DNA of 6,011 bases from Nitrospirota bacterium (GTDB taxonomy: Bacteria; Nitrospirota; Nitrospiria; Nitrospirales; Nitrospiraceae): NCBI GenBank assembly GCA_016222925.1, contig JACRQB010000266.1:1-6011 (forward strand), given 5' to 3'. The notes beneath the pieces are model-generated. The model saw only the letters and a list, made by a program, of their open reading frames with translations. It was not told the DNA's origin and ran no database searches. Shown here piece by piece: positions 5,305 to 6,011 of the stretch. The position numbers and the translations under genes are program-made. The number at the start of each line of letters is the position of its first letter. The first letter of the stretch is position 1.

Positions 5305-5621
5305 GTAGGTTCTTGAGCTCAAAATCCCCCGTAGGACATGTTCATATCTAGCTGGCGGTTGACAAGCTCATCCGCCGACCTTCGCAGATATGATACAAGA
5401 GGCGTCCATCAGGAGAGCGATGCCGTCAATGGGCACATCTGAGCCGCAACCCTCACCACCGATACTGAGCGAATGGGAGAACTGTTTCAAGATCTCAAGC
5501 GGCTTGTGCCCAGGTTTCACTCTGCGTTAGCCTACCAGGTATCTTAAACTGGCTATGAGAAGGGCCACGAGCGTCATGCACGTATCATTCAGATCAAAGA
5601 CGAAAGTATTCCAATCCTAGC
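5282..5621. other. Intergenic region before rfbB, possibly containing gene remains
   Basis: About 340 bases without a convincing gene. It contains a 10-base perfect palindrome TTGAGCTCAA (5313-5322), a larger nested palindrome (5342-5393), and a frame that looks protein-like but is broken (5443-5625). No strong Shine-Dalgarno precedes rfbB and no well-spaced promoter is evident; a weak pair TTCACT (5516-5521) and TATCTT (5540-5545) is 18 bases apart. Confidence 0.5.
5342..5393. repeat. Nested imperfect palindrome between uxs and rfbB
   Basis: The outer arms TCATATCT (5342-5349) and AGATATGA (5386-5393) are perfect inverted copies. Inside them, GGCGG (5354-5358) and CCGCC (5372-5376) pair around a 13-base loop. 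The loop begins with a perfect -35-like TTGACA (5359-5364), and the right outer arm overlaps TATGAT (5389-5394). The outer and inner stems are separated by unequal unpaired segments (4 and 9 bases), so the structure would be bent or bulged. Confidence 0.45.
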
Positions 5622-5625
5622 ATGA
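5443..5625 (+). pseudogene. Possible decayed reading frame ending at the rfbB start
   Basis: One frame reads from 5443 through an ATG at 5473 (MGELFQDLKRLVPRFHSALAY at 5473 onward), hits TAA at 5545-5547, then continues with TGYEKGHERHARIIQIKDE and ends at the TGA at 5623-5625. That TGA overlaps the rfbB ATG in an ATGA arrangement. The residue mix on both sides of the stop looks like a soluble protein, which suggests a small gene broken by one nonsense change and missing its 5' end. I do not recognise the family, and chance remains quite possible at this length. Confidence 0.2.
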
Positions 5626-6011
5626 GTATTCTGGTTACCGGCGGAGCCGGGTTTATCGGCGCCAACTTCGTTCTCGACTGGCTGGCGCAACACGATGAGC
5701 TGGTCATCAATCTTGATAAACTCACCTATGCAGGTAATCTGGAGAATCTGGCCAGCTTGGACGGAGATGCACGGCATATCTTTGTGCGAGGCGATATCGG
5801 TGACACGACACTTGTCGACCGACTGTTACAGGAGCACCGACCTCGTGCCATCATCAATTGTGCCGCCGAAAGCCATGTGGATCGCTCCATTCATGGCCCT
5901 GGGGATTTCATCCAGACCAACATCGTCGGCACCTTCCACTTGCTGGAATCCGTGCGCGCCTATTGGACTGGACTGGAGAGTGAGTCCCAGCAACGCTTCC
6001 GTGTTCTGCAC
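5622..6011 (+). CDS. rfbB: dTDP-glucose 4,6-dehydratase, N-terminal 130 residues (runs off right edge)
   Basis: RfbB (RmlB) converts dTDP-glucose to dTDP-4-keto-6-deoxyglucose with bound NAD, the second step towards dTDP-L-rhamnose and other deoxysugars for O-antigen or exopolysaccharide. The Rossmann loop TGGAGFIGANF (6-16) is followed by LDKLTYAGNLENL (31-43), whose D32 is the expected NAD ribose ligand. GDI at 57-59 is the adenine-contacting region. CAAESHVDRSI (80-90) and TNIVGTFHLLESVR (99-112) are diagnostic of this enzyme rather than GalE or Uxs. The catalytic threonine, Asp-Glu pair and Y-x3-K lie beyond the window and cannot be checked. The frame is intact to the edge. The start ATG has no strong ribosome site and overlaps a TGA of an upstream frame. 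The gene is GC-richer than uxs (33 of 60 at 5881-5940). The rest of the rml pathway may follow outside the window. Confidence 0.93.
   Translation, partial: MSILVTGGAGFIGANFVLDWLAQHDELVINLDKLTYAGNLENLASLDGDARHIFVRGDIGDTTLVDRLLQEHRPRAIINCAAESHVDRSIHGPGDFIQTNIVGTFHLLESVRAYWTGLESESQQRFRVLH

Noticed and set aside
5359..5394. TTGACA and TATGAT as a sigma70 promoter for rfbB
   Set aside because: The hexamers are good but 24 bases apart, well beyond the usable 16-19 base spacing.
5390..5530. 46-residue plus-strand frame beginning MIQEASIRRAM
   Set aside because: No ribosome site and no recognisable pattern; its start lies inside the nested palindrome.

Overview
The window looks like chromosomal DNA of a free-living Gram-negative bacterium. 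A Nitrospira-type organism (Nitrospirota) is my best guess, from the style of the GlgC protein, the HEAT-repeat exported protein and the nucleotide-sugar genes. This is inference from recognition, not from a search. No rRNA, tRNA, CRISPR array or recognisable insertion sequence is visible.

Left part (1-792, minus strand): the N-terminal part of an exported HEAT-repeat protein runs off the left edge. Upstream of it on the same strand is a small coiled-coil protein of unknown function with a good ribosome binding site. A divergent promoter region (about 793-931) separates these from the plus-strand genes.

Middle (932-4004, plus strand): a complete glgC (ADP-glucose pyrophosphorylase, glycogen synthesis) overlaps by 26 bases the next gene, which encodes a Ski2/Mtr4/HelY-type helicase relative. 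That protein begins directly at the second RecA domain. It carries helicase motifs IV, V and VI, a KOW-like segment, a small cysteine cluster and the C-terminal DSHCT region. The whole first RecA domain, with Walker A and DExH, is absent, and it cannot lie upstream because glgC is there. This is the most unusual object in the window.

Right part (4005-6011, plus strand): a 299-base gap full of inverted repeats holds a probable terminator and a long 16-bp imperfect hairpin. It is followed by a complete UDP-glucuronate decarboxylase (UDP-xylose synthase). A second gap of about 340 bases has two more imperfect palindromes and what may be a decayed reading frame. The window ends inside rfbB/rmlB (dTDP-glucose 4,6-dehydratase). 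The two sugar-nucleotide genes suggest the left edge of a surface polysaccharide cluster. The UDP-xylose synthase gene is clearly more AT-rich than glgC and the helicase gene, which fits separate acquisition.

Functional links: glgC supplies ADP-glucose for glycogen; the decarboxylase and RmlB supply UDP-xylose and the dTDP-4-keto-6-deoxyglucose precursor of rhamnose and related sugars. The helicase-like gene has no obvious link to either and probably shares glgC's transcript through overlap.
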